Positions 49,354 through 59,349 of a stretch of DNA of 64,000 bases are shown piece by piece. The stretch spans positions 1,302,001-1,366,000 of the forward strand of contig QPFY01000008.1 of the NCBI GenBank assembly GCA_003665825.1. The letters run 5' to 3'. The notes under the pieces are model-generated. The model saw only the letters and a program-made list of their open reading frames with translations, ran no database searches and was not told the DNA's origin. A program made the position numbers and the translations under genes. Positions within the stretch are counted from its first letter, which is position 1. Each line of letters opens with the position of its first letter. Origin of the DNA: Microbotryum silenes-acaulis. Its lineage: Eukaryota > Basidiomycota > Microbotryomycetes > Microbotryales > Microbotryaceae.

Positions 49354-49857
49354 TTCCATCGCGGTCGCAATCCTGTCGGCCGTCGCCATGGCTCGCTCTC
49401 CGGCGCTGGGAACCGCCCTGGCGGAGATCGGCGTCGACAAGCACGTGCGCGAGGTGGACGCTGCGGGCGACGCGGGGCCGGTGGCACGCGAAGCGCCTGG
49501 GGTCGACGGAGAAGGAGACCCGGGGCCAGGAAGCGACTTTCTCAAGGGGGAGAAGTCGTAGGCTTCGCTGCTTCGAGCGATCGGGTCGGTCTCCGATGCG
49601 AGCGGCGAGGAAGTCTGGCCAGCCGAGGACGACAACGCGGAGGTCGACGCGAGACGAGCGTTGATGGCCGCTGGTTGAGTGACCGGCGCGCCCTGCTTTT
49701 GCCGCTCAATCCGGTGCTGCGACGAGGTGCACCTGGCGCTGCGCGGTCGGCACTCGGACCTCTTCGGACTTGTAAAACTGGATGATGTACATGACTTATT
49801 CGGGCTTGGACTAGGCGAGTAGTATCTGCCAAAGTGACTGGATTTGACTTGGATCAC

Positions 49858-50426
49858 CCGAGGCCGCGACTAGCGCTGCTGGCTCTCTGTCATTAGTCAG
49901 GGGCCAATGACAGCTAGAGGGCTCAGTTCGTAATCAAGTTACGTCTTGATTACTGTTCCCTTTTGGTCGCCTATGTGGCTAGAGCCCCAGACTGAATTGA
50001 ATAACTGAGATAGAGTCTGCCTCTGACACTCTCTCTCTCACTTTCCTTAGTGTTCCCAATCCTTTCTACTTGGCATCGAGTCTTCGCTCACTGTGCTGCT
50101 CCTCATGCACGTATCGACCCGTGTTTGGACGCGTCGCAAAACCAGTGACTTGACTCATAGAAAGCTTTTCCGTGTGAGTTTGAATAAACGGAGGTTGATA
50201 AAGTCATAAAGTCTGGTCAAGGGTTTTCTTTCAGTTCTGCACCCACCCATTCGCAGAAAAGAGTGAAGTCTCCCCGAGAGGAATTATATTTGGGAGTATC
50301 AGACCCCTGGAATTTCAGGCATCTCAAGCATCGGTGACAGATTCACGTCTAAGCAACCATCAAAGGAAAGGTTTGACATGATCATCCAGAGAGGAGTCGT
50401 TGTGGCCTATGCTCTATCCGGTGGAC
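49858..50426. other. Non-coding spacer between kinase and F-box genes
   Basis: AT-richer than its surroundings. It holds the 5' flank of the kinase gene and the 3' flank of the F-box gene. No gene or repeat recognised. Confidence 0.5.
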
Positions 50427-51721
50427 TTAGTCAAAGGAGCCTATAACATTGAGATCAATGGTCACATTATTCTTGTCACACCAGCTCTTCAGCTCGTCCC
50501 AAGTGGTTTCGGTCAACTGCGAGTCGATTTCGGTCTTCGACCAAACGACCTCCTCCTTCTGGCCGACTCGGGCGTCGAAAATATGGAACCAAACTTGGAT
50601 TTCGACGAGCCGAGAAAGTTCGCTCGTCTGAAGGCTCTTGAGTAGAGCGGCCAAGCAGACCTCGAAGCCCTGCTCGGCGTAAATTGAAAAGTTGATGCAC
50701 AGCGTGTGGAAAGGCGCGCACGAAGGGATTGCCGCCACGAGGGGTCGAACGGAATTGAGCTCTTGAGAGCGATTGCGGCCGCGATACCCCGCGTTGGACA
50801 GAACACTCAAGCGGAAAATCCGGAGCGAAGTGCACGCTCGAAGACCCTCTACGAAGAGATTGATGATTGTGGAGCTTGAATCAAGTCCATCGTCCTTGAG
50901 GATGAGAGAGACTTCGTTGAGTCGTAGGCCTTTGCAGGTCAGGAGCTCGACCTCTAGCGCTTCGCGCGATGCATAAATAAGGAGATGGTTGTACCCGCAT
51001 GTCAACTCGACCTTGACGAGTGCGGGCGTGCTCACGTGCCGTGCAAATCGGGAGAGGGCCTGGAAGCGCACGTCCCGGCACTTCATAAAAGTGAGCTTCG
51101 GGAGCACCGGTCGCGTGTATCCCAACCGCTCGAGGCGGCAAAATTCGACGCCGCTCAGCTCGAGCCGTTCGAGATCTGCGGGAAGGGGGGGTTGGGGTCA
51201 GTGTCTCAGATCGCTATCATGTATTACACAAATGAAGCGGGTAAGCTTGTACTTTGAAGATCATGCTTGATGGCGAAGAGGTCCAGCACCAACTCTTCTT
51301 GCGACACGCAAAGCGCCTTGACCGACGTTCGCGTCAGGCTCAGCAGGTCGAAGAAGAACTTGGCGGCCGCGGTCTTGTCCCGATCGAGCGAAACGCGGAG
51401 GCGGTGGATCGGGTACTGCCTCGCCAGACTGAGGTCGCATGTCTTTTGCTGGGTCGAACGCCCGCTCGTAACATGCAGCTCTTGCATCAGCTGGCGCGAA
51501 AAGGGAGCGCGCCATGCTCGACAGGTTGCACCCGAGTTGCGAAGGTCTTGGAAAACCGACTTGGTTCGCCATACGATATCGCCGTCATCCCCGTCGCTGC
51601 GACGCTGATCGACAAAGGCCGCAATGTCACCGAGGAGCTCGGGCGGCAGGCGGCGAACTGCTTTACCACTCGCTCGTGCGTGTAAAGGCGCCATGTTTAC
51701 ACTGAGGGCGAGGGTCGACAA
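50427..51721 (-). CDS. F-box/LRR-like protein
   Basis: Likely substrate adaptor of an SCF ubiquitin ligase. Two exons: 51721 to about 51264, and about 51175 to 50427, joined across a GTACAA...CGCAG intron in phase. The N-terminal F-box-like segment (residues ~20-60) reads RLPPELLGDIAAFVDQRR, then LRNSGATCRAWR. The second half shows irregular leucine-rich repeats (LERLELSGVEFCRLERL, LPKLTFMKCRDVRFQ, VKVELTCGYNHLL, LRIFRLSVLSN). At 50427 it ends cleanly (NVIGSFD-stop). Total about 400 residues, normal for fungal F-box proteins. It appears undamaged although surrounded by mobile DNA, and a rearranged partial copy lies at 24401-24825. Confidence 0.7.
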
Positions 51722-51855
51722 CGGGGCGTCCGGTCAATTTGCAATCATCACGAGTGGGCAAACACTGCTGGCGGAGCGCACCGAGCACGCGTGGGCGCGA
51801 CGAGAGCAAGACGCTACGCTACACCCTGCTACACCTGTCCTGGCTACGCCTCGGC

Positions 51856-52510
51856 GACGGGTGGGCCGCCCCCTCGGGGGTAGTGCGCGTGCGCTTAGAG
51901 TGGAGTAGGCGAGATAAATGCCTGTTCGCTTCTGCACCTTATTCGTTTCGCTCGAACGGCAGTGCTCATTGCCTCTACACTCGCGAAACTTTTCGACCCT
52001 ATTGGTACCGGCAATGACGACTGCTTCGACCTCAACCAACGACCACGCCGCACCCCCGGCGGCAACGATCGGTGGCGCCGCGGGCGTGGCCGTCGAGGGT
52101 CGCGCTTGGAGGGACAGGTCCTCCGGCAAATGGCACGGGCGCCTAACCTTTGTGCCCCTCAGGATTCGCGTGCACGGCCAGAACGACGTGAGTACTTCTT
52201 GAATGTATCCTTTGTGCATATTACATGTGCCTGATGCAGTTTCCTTCGCTGATGTGCGGCAGATGACACGCCAAACCACGCCCCCGCCGACCGTACGGCT
52301 CAGTCCAAGACGGGTGATCGCCTCACCTGTAAAGCGCTCGTCAATGGATGCGGAGCTGGAAATTGACTTGTCGGACACCGATGGTCATGGTGGTGAGTTC
52401 AAGCCCGCACTTTCCCAGAACACCTTTTATACCGGCTCACTACTGACGGATTTCGTTTCTTGGCGTTTTACAGTCACTGACCACTATCGCAGAAAACATG
52501 CGAGCGCAGA
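51856..52510 (+). pseudogene. Second copy of DIRS-like leader with a different downstream frame
   Basis: 51856-52013 matches the leader at 37000-37157 (GAGTGGAGTAGGCGAGA, TGCCTGTTCGCTTCTGCACC, CGCTCGAACGGCAGTGCTCA), and both lead into MTTASTSTNDHAA. After that codon run the two differ. Here: GKWHGRLTFVPLRIRVHGQN, an intron to about 52260, MTRQTTPPPTVRLSPRR, DAELEIDLSDTDGHG, and a second possible intron. It is cut off at about 52.5 kb by Copia sequence on the other strand. It may encode an alternative first ORF of the same element class or a host gene captured by it. Confidence 0.45.
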
Positions 52511-52559
52511 AGATAGTCTTCCAATAGGAGAGGTAGCGACGCCGAGAAGTCAGGACCAC

Positions 52560-53480
52560 TGTTCGAGAATCAGTCCGCAAGCGGCACAAAGGCCGACGAC
52601 GAACAAGATCGTCGTGATAGACGAGACAGGAGCAAACATCTTGTTGTAGTCAATCCCCAGTCGTGGAGCAAGCGACGACTAGCGGAGCCTTGTAGCTGAT
52701 GATGTTGCTCTCGGCGTCTTCCTTTCGAGTAAAAACCCAACAATAGCCCAGGGCACGAGCCCCGGTAGGTGGCCTCGAAAGCTTGAAGACCTTGTGCAAG
52801 CCCCTGGAGTTGAGTTCCTTGACCAACGCAGCGTACCAGGACTCGGCCTCGGGCGAAGCCATTGCATCCTTGAAGGTCTTGGGAAGCGGTGGGTGACAAG
52901 TGGAAACCGAAGCGATGAGCTCTGGTTCACGACAAGGACCTTGCGCGTGGACACAATACTGAGGGCGGCGACGCAACGCTGAGCACGCGTGCGAACCGGT
53001 AGATTGCTGTCCTCGTTAATGTTCTCGAGCAGAGCCGGATTGCGACCGACACGCTAAGGTCGGTATTCGTGACCATTGCCAGGAGGTAGAGGTGGATCAA
53101 GCTCCGCAGGGTCGTCGCCTTCGTAACTGTCGATAGCCTCAACAGCCTCCTCACGTCGATGATCGATAGCCTCCTCTTTCGTCTTCAACCCCTTCGGCAA
53201 ACGGGGCGACAGCTGGTAAAGGAATAGGAGCAACCTCGCCATCGTCCGCACGTTGAAAACGAGGAAGTGAAGGCAGCGCTGGCGGTAAAGCCACACCAGG
53301 CTCGGGAGTGAGAGCAGGCCGTAAAGCCCGACCCGCCTCAGGGATGGGAGCAGGCCATAAAGCTGGAATCTGCTCCCAGCCAGGAACACGCAGTTGAGAT
53401 ACTAGTTCGTACTCCTGTAGAGGTTCGACTTCGTAGATGCGGGGCTCGTCAGCCAAAGAAGTCCGCCTCACGCGCAGGCG
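52560..53480 (-). pseudogene. Ty1/Copia polyprotein fragment
   Basis: Minus strand. A Pro-rich linker (PGWEQIPALWPAPIPEAGRA) is followed by the conserved start of Copia reverse transcriptase: PKTFKDAMASPEAESWYAAL, LVKELNSRGLHKVFKL, LGYCWVFTRKED, SYKAPLVVA. After a one-base frame change it continues GIDYNKMFAPVSSITTI. It stops there; no catalytic YVDD, RNase H or LTR was found. Confidence 0.8.
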
Positions 53481-54226
53481 ACGGCGTCAATGACTTCGGA
53501 GCAGAGGCCGCCGACAAGGATCCTGAAGTGTCTTCGGGACGCGCGGCTGGCTCTTGAATGAAACGGGGATTTGCCGTTAAAGTTTCTAGCCTTGTCTTGC
53601 GGTGTTTCTTCCCTTGCGGCTACGTAGGAGGTACTGCCTATCCTCGGGCCATGGTTGTGTGAGTGTGACTTTATAGAGGGCACTGGAGGTTCAGGGACTG
53701 GTCGCCGCCCCGCGGTGCGTTAATTGTTTGTAGTACAGTCAGACCTGAGAAAATTTATATTTTCGGTGGACGGATTTTCCCATAAATTAAGACAGGTATA
53801 AGCTTGGAGAGTTCGGCTTCAGATCACTACATTATGACCTGAAACTCCGTTTTTGAGCTTCCTACATCAAATCAAGAATTTTCGTGCATCGCTTGAGTCG
53901 ATACATTGACTTTTGAGGGGGAGGAAATTCAGAAGGCCCGAATTACTGAATTGCAGCCAATGTACGGCCTCTACTAAGGCAAGATGACATCTAACAAGTT
54001 TTGAAAGCTCCAAGAAAAAATATCTTGACCTACTGACGCTGGAAATACGAGTCATTGTCGTCTGAATCCTCGCGGCATCCTGCTCGGCAACAAGAGTCCT
54101 GCGAATCCTCCTAGCCTCGTCCTCAAAAGAAATCAAATCCGTTGGACCTGATTACCCATTCATAGCAAACCTAAGGAAAACATCAAGCGCTGAGATTGCC
54201 TCCTTCAGCGTCGTGATGAGGGCGTC
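53481..54226. other. AT-richer non-coding stretch
   Basis: No gene supported. An 89-codon open frame on the minus strand (54136-53867) has no recognised similarity and no support. Confidence 0.4.
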
Positions 54227-54229
54227 GCG

Positions 54230-54450
54230 ATACCTGTGGTACGCGTCCGGCGCCAGGGCGCCTGTCCGAACCGGGGGCTCGGGAATTGGGGTGTACGCAT
54301 CATCCCAGGGTCTCGTCCAGGAAGATTAATCATCTTCTTCATCCCAACACAACCAAACAAACCGAAAGATACACAAGGAAGGTCGCAATTTCCTTCCCGC
54401 GCTCGAGAACCCCATTGGCATCCGATCGAGACATCGGAGGGGAAAAGCGT
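54230..54450 (+). repeat. Dispersed ~220-bp repeat, copy 2
   Basis: Second copy of 45747-45960. Similarity ends after GGGGAAAAGCGTC in both copies, at which point the flanks differ. Confidence 0.85.
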
Positions 54451-55485
54451 CAAGCGCACGTCGAGGATGGGCGCGCTCGGCGGAAAGATTTAGATCGGTC
54501 TCCGATTTGCTCGAGTCCAGTCAACCTGTTGCACTCCAAGATTCGAAAATCCAACAAGGATGCGAGAAATCTTCAGGGCTAGAGAGAGCAAGTACTTTCG
54601 AGGTTAGTGCGTATCGGAGCTTGTCGACACGGGCCCGCCGTTCGACCAATCGGCCGGCGTCCGCGGCGACTTGAAAGTCAATTCGTGCAGGTCACTCTAA
54701 TCGGCCTGTACTATTGACCTATACTAAAAGGCTGTTCTTGGTACTTGGACGAGCTATGTCGGAAAATTTGAGGTGAAGACATCGTATTCGGGAGCAGATC
54801 TTTGATCCGATTACAGGCGAGATCATGGCGCGATGGTAGACGACTCGGAGACTCAGAGCCACGTCGGGCGTGTCCCGTAAGCAGGTCTTTGTCTCTTGCA
54901 GACCGCAATTCTGTGAAATGCACCAAGAGGTGAGTTGAGTTCTCAGGTGACATCTCGCGGCGTGAACACAGCGTGAGCGTAGGTTTCGTACAAGAGATCG
55001 TCGGTGAAAATATGACGCGGTCGGCATTTCGTTTGCGGACATTGCAGTGCTCTGTGAGGTCGATCTGACGACTCTTGGTGGGTGAAACGGTCTTCGTTTG
55101 AAATAGTACAGGGATAGGGTGATGGTGCACAGACAAACTTGGCCCCGTTAGCACTGTCGGCGAAAAGACTCGATCGTCCGACGTTCATGACTTTCTAGTA
55201 CTATCTCGCTCTTCATGAGCTACCGTCCCGAGTATCGCACTTTTCAGGAAGGCGCAGTCCGCTTGAGCGAGGTCCTGAGGGTGTGATGATGAATTTCCGT
55301 GTGCAGTACTATCTGTCATCGGTTGTATTGAGATCAATGGGACGGTTCACGTATCAACTCGTGCAACTTTTCGAGGCGAGAGAACGAGGCGACTCGTGCG
55401 ACGTAGTTTTGAGCTGATTTTCAAATTCGAGCAAAAACGGTCAAGACTCCGGGCGATGCTAGATGATGTGAGCAAGCGATAATGG
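54451..55485. other. Unassigned stretch
   Basis: A 147-codon open frame on the minus strand (55154-54711) and a shorter overlapping one are present, without recognised motifs or splice partners. No feature can be supported. Confidence 0.3.
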
Positions 55486-56180
55486 TCAATGAGGGTTGGT
55501 CACACTAAGTTTTGCAACTTGAAGCACTACCATGACTGAGGTGAACTCGACACCAATGGTGGGACCGAGCCGGTACGACCTATGACGCAACCCCCGAGCG
55601 ACGGCAAAAGCTGCCTCGGACAATCGCTCGATCGCACGTGCATGGACCCTTCTGTCGACGACGAGCGGTTGCGAGCAGCAACAGTGATCGCTCTCCTTCT
55701 TGCCTTCCCATTGCCCTACCCTCAGCAAATCACCCCTGCTGAAGCAACGCATCATGGAAGGAGACCTCGCCCCACTCGACACGTTGGGCGATCTCCGGGG
55801 CCACCATTTTTGCAGGGGTAACTTTGCCGACCGGTCCAACACCCACACGACCAAAGCGTACCTCGGAGGGAGCGCGCCAACCGAAGCGATTGGCCCTTTC
55901 ACCCACACCCCGAGATTCGAGCCTCAACGGTAGATCTCACCCTGCTTCCTCGCATCCTCGGCGCATTCAACCGAGCTTTGGCCCATCAAGGTCTCGATCA
56001 CAATACGGCCCTCCCCCCCGCCGACCCCCCTGAGAGCTGCTTCAAGATATGGCCCAACACCCCGCGCAAAAGGCGTAACGACTTCGATGGCCACTTGTGT
56101 AACGAGATGCTGGCAGACGGAGCAGGCAAGACTCTCGCTGTCGAGCAGAGCCTGTTCCCTGAAGGCTCCCAACACCGCCG
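55486..56180. other. Open frames of unknown meaning on both strands
   Basis: The minus strand has open frames 55908-55486 (140 codons) and 56175-55924 (83 codons, with LACSVCQHLVTQVAIEVV). The plus strand has frames at 55582-55821 and 55978-56184. Codon composition does not clearly favour a strand. No family recognised; possibly another part of the adjacent Helitron. Confidence 0.25.
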
Positions 56181-56276
56181 CTGAAACGTGCGACTTAATC
56201 GTCTAGGACGAGGCGCCGATGCAGCACCGTCGATGTTTCCAGCTGCTCGACAGCATGTTGCAAGATGTGCGATCCT

Positions 56277-57418
56277 CAACGGCTCGGTTCGGTGGAGTGA
56301 CCGTCGTGTTGGCAGGTGTGTGCCAATCTTTCAAAAGCAAAACGTAGGGCGGCATGACTAACTGACCGGTTCGGCTGTAACATCACAGGGGATCCGAAGC
56401 AATGCCTTCCCTTTATTCCCAAGGCATCGCCCCTGCACAAATCGTCGACGCATGCATCATGAATGCTGATTTCTGGGGGGAAGTTGAGGTGCTGCATCTC
56501 TCCGTAAGTAGGTAGTCCTTGCCTGACTTTTAGACCCTATACTATACTAACAGCCGCACGGTGCGAGCGCAGACAAATATGCGTCTTCTGGCCGCTGCAG
56601 ATTGCATGACCGAAACGGAACGGGCAAGGGCACAGGGCTTTGCAGATTGGCTCTTAGGAGTTGGAGACGGCTCGGCGAACAAAACAGAAGACTCCATCGC
56701 GCTCCCACGTGAGCTTCTCTTGCCGGCGACCACGAGGAACAGATCCGGGTTGATCAGACACGTTTGTCCCGGCCCCGCGCTCGAACTGGACAATATGTTG
56801 ATAGGCGAAAAAGTCGAATACTTCCGAGATCGAGCAATTCTGGCGCCCCAAAACTCGCAGGTGGATCAGATCAACGACATGGTGCTCGACCTGCTGCCGG
56901 GTGACGCTTAAACGTTCTACAGCGCGCATTCGGTCGAAAACGAAGACGAATCACTGTTCTTGATCGAGTGCCTTCAGAGTCTCAACATCGCCGGAATGGC
57001 GTTGCACGCTGCAAAATTCAAAGTGGGATGTCCCGTCATGCTCCTCAGACACTTGGACCCCGCCGCGGGGCTGTGCAACGGCACAAGACTGTTGTTAACT
57101 CGGCTACACACCCGCGTGCTCGAGGCCATCATTCTCACAGGAGATCATGCTGGACAGCCCGTTTTGTTGCCACGCATCACGCTGAGGACAGGGTCATCAG
57201 CTGAGCTTCCGTTCACTTCACATCGGACGCAGTTTCCGATTCGGCTGGCAATGACTATGACGATCAACAAGTCGCAAGGGCAGTCACTCGCACAGGTAGG
57301 GGTGTGTCTGGAGACGCCCGTCTTTTCTCACGGCCAGTTGTACGTCGCGTTGTCCTGAGCAACGAATGTGGACGGTGTCAAAGTTTTGCTCCATCAGACT
57401 GAGAAATGGAGAAGCGGA
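56277..57418 (+). pseudogene. Helitron helicase C-terminal half (longest copy)
   Basis: PIF1-like helicase domain of a Helitron RepHel protein, which unwinds DNA during rolling-circle transposition. ARFGGVTVVLAG ends an exon at 56313. An intron (GTGTGT...CATCACAG, to about 56389) follows, then [26 protein letters not shown], a second intron, [75 protein letters not shown] and [12 protein letters not shown]. Lesions: two extra C near 56428, a TAA at 56909-56911 where other copies have CAA, and a TGA at 57355-57357 in place of an Arg codon. No Rep domain seen. Confidence 0.85.
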
Positions 57419-57682
57419 TAACGTAACAGCAAACATAGTTTTTAGAAGGGTTTTTGACAAAGCTCCATAGTGAAGCTCCGGCAATTTGCAGGTGAGGGAC
57501 GTCGAGGCTGACTCCTAACCGCTGGGACCGCTGGAACCGATGGCACCTTGACTAATTCTTCACTGCGGAAACGCTGTGTCGTGACTGGGCGGATCATAAA
57601 ACACCACCCAGACAGTAGAATAGGGCGGCGTACGTTATGGGGTGACTGCTTCAATTATTAGTCAGGGCTGTAGCTATGTCCT

Positions 57683-59223
57683 TAGTGTCGGCCAGTGCGC
57701 GAATTCCGCCGTTAGGGGCCCCGCCACCGTGTCATGGCTTGTCGACACTGGGCTTCACTCCATGTCGTTCCGCGACATTCTATGAGCCCGGTTTAAGATT
57801 GAGGCGCAGGCTTCTCCATCTTCCTCCCTCCTGCTCTTCACACCTTACCCATCGCACCTCATTCCATCGCCAGTCATGAAAAAAGCCCCAACACAACATC
57901 TTACAATGTCGCGGATGGAAAATGAACAGCTCTGTCAGTCGATGACGTCGATCGACTTGCCGCAATGTACGTGGAACAACGCGCGACCATCTCTTCCCTG
58001 AAGGCCGACTGCCACGAAATAGTCAAGTTACCCGAAGGTAACTACGGCCACGCGGTCCTGGCCCAGGACACGGTTCAGGCAGTTGTCACAATGCTTGGGA
58101 AGATCGTGTCGATTGATCCCTCAACAGGGATGCCTCCCGTGTAGTACGTAACGCGAACAGCAAAACGTTTAGGGGAGCAGCCCGTTGATATACCTTCATG
58201 ATGTCAACCAACCGCCCATTCAGCCTCAGAGATGCGGACAACGAACGAGTGGGCCGATCCGAACTGTGCTCGAGACAAATCGGCCTCGAGCTCGCGACAC
58301 CCGAAGGGGTCGTCGTGGAAGCTCTGCAACGAATACGGGACAAATGTTCTCAAGAAATGGCTGCAGCATACAGTATAGCTACGGATTCGAATAAGTAACT
58401 TCATGAACTGTGCTCTTGGTGTGGGATTGTTGAGGAGCTAATGGAAACCTACCAAGTGGCAGCACTTCCCTTCAACACGTCTTCTTTGAATGTCAACCCT
58501 CGAGGTGTTTCTTCACCATCAGCTGGTGACACTGCATGCGTGAGTTATCACTTGACATGGCTGTGCAGTATTAGGTATGACGGAACCTGATGTAAAAAAC
58601 GGACATTGGACGTCAGTGACAGGAGGCGACCCTATCCCCGAAAAGGGGGGGCATCCACCGTGGCCTGCCTGGGAAAACGACATTGATGCCGACAAATACC
58701 ACATGTTCTACAACAACGACGGCGAAGGAAGCTACAATGGCCGAAAAGTAGCAAAGTCTTACGCTATGCCGCTACCTGTAAATTGACTTCGTACCGCTGA
58801 GAATCCGGGTCCATGGGACACTAAATGAGAGTGTTCACTGCCATCGCCACAGATGAACAACATCAAGAATACTGATAGTTGTAATGAACGAATCACGCAA
58901 AAAATAGGCCTCTGGTTCCGTGAATTGCGGCTCACCATCCCGTGGCAGCTCGCAAGTCAAGCTTGCGACACCCGTGAAAAGGTCCACACTCGACGCGGGT
59001 TTCGATGACGGTCTGAGCCCATCATCGGGCTCCCAGAGAACAAAAAAGTAGTTCAGTGATGAAATGAAGGCTCTGTACATTTGATCGTCGTCGCGCAGTC
59101 CTCTCCCGGCTTCAACCACTCGGTTTCCGTTACTAAACAGTACCGCAGCTGTTGCAGCAAAGTACGTCACATTGCAGCGGGTCAACGGTTACGGTGGTGA
59201 GGTGGCGCGCCGCCGAACCTTAG
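57683..59223 (+). mobile_element. Helitron fragment with damaged 3' end (copy F)
   Basis: Starts with the same foldback as copies A and D (GTGTCGGCCAGTGCG...GTCGACAC, one mismatch) and carries the same interior (LPEGNYGHAVLAQDTVQAVV near 58030; LRDADNERVGRSELCSRQIG near 58220). At the 3' end one arm and the loop of the hairpin are gone, leaving GGTGGCGCGCCGCCGAAC followed by CTTAG instead of CTAG. A 69-codon frame at 58577-58786 (PEKGGHPPWPAWENDIDADK) is open but unassigned. Confidence 0.72.
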
Positions 59224-59349
59224 TGTTGGAGAATAAAATCGGGGCGGTACCGGTGCTGGGGGGTCGGGGGTACTCGCCGCGCCCGCCGGGGCCCTCTTCA
59301 CCTCCCGCCATGCACTTGGGGCCTCATCACCTCCAGCGTCTCGCTCTGT

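Larger units (their letters stand above)
47232..49857 (-). pseudogene. FunK1-type fungal protein kinase with frame-breaking lesions
   Basis: Basidiomycete FunK1-family kinase. In order on the minus strand: a Ser/Pro-rich N-terminus from 49857, MATADRIATAMEGKECFSQG (49399), WDYFFGNPTAWEVRNKVW, an intron of about 115 bp, TGDNRLVACKNSPNYIG, ADVVLLTRASIKHD, an (Arg-Asn)n tract, TPIREFAIGFTL, VSEENGFLSTFFYRLVG, SLREITIVRLLFRR, LAEIRNFVQAKRP, the catalytic loop IHRDVSYGKIMV (about 47885), GILLDYHLAVKN in place of the usual D-F/W-D, and the C-lobe HERWHDVESFFYVACHRAF. Introns with good borders separate the last exons. A 26-bp tandem duplication (about 49302-49353) and a shift near 48615 break the frame. 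Confidence 0.75.
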
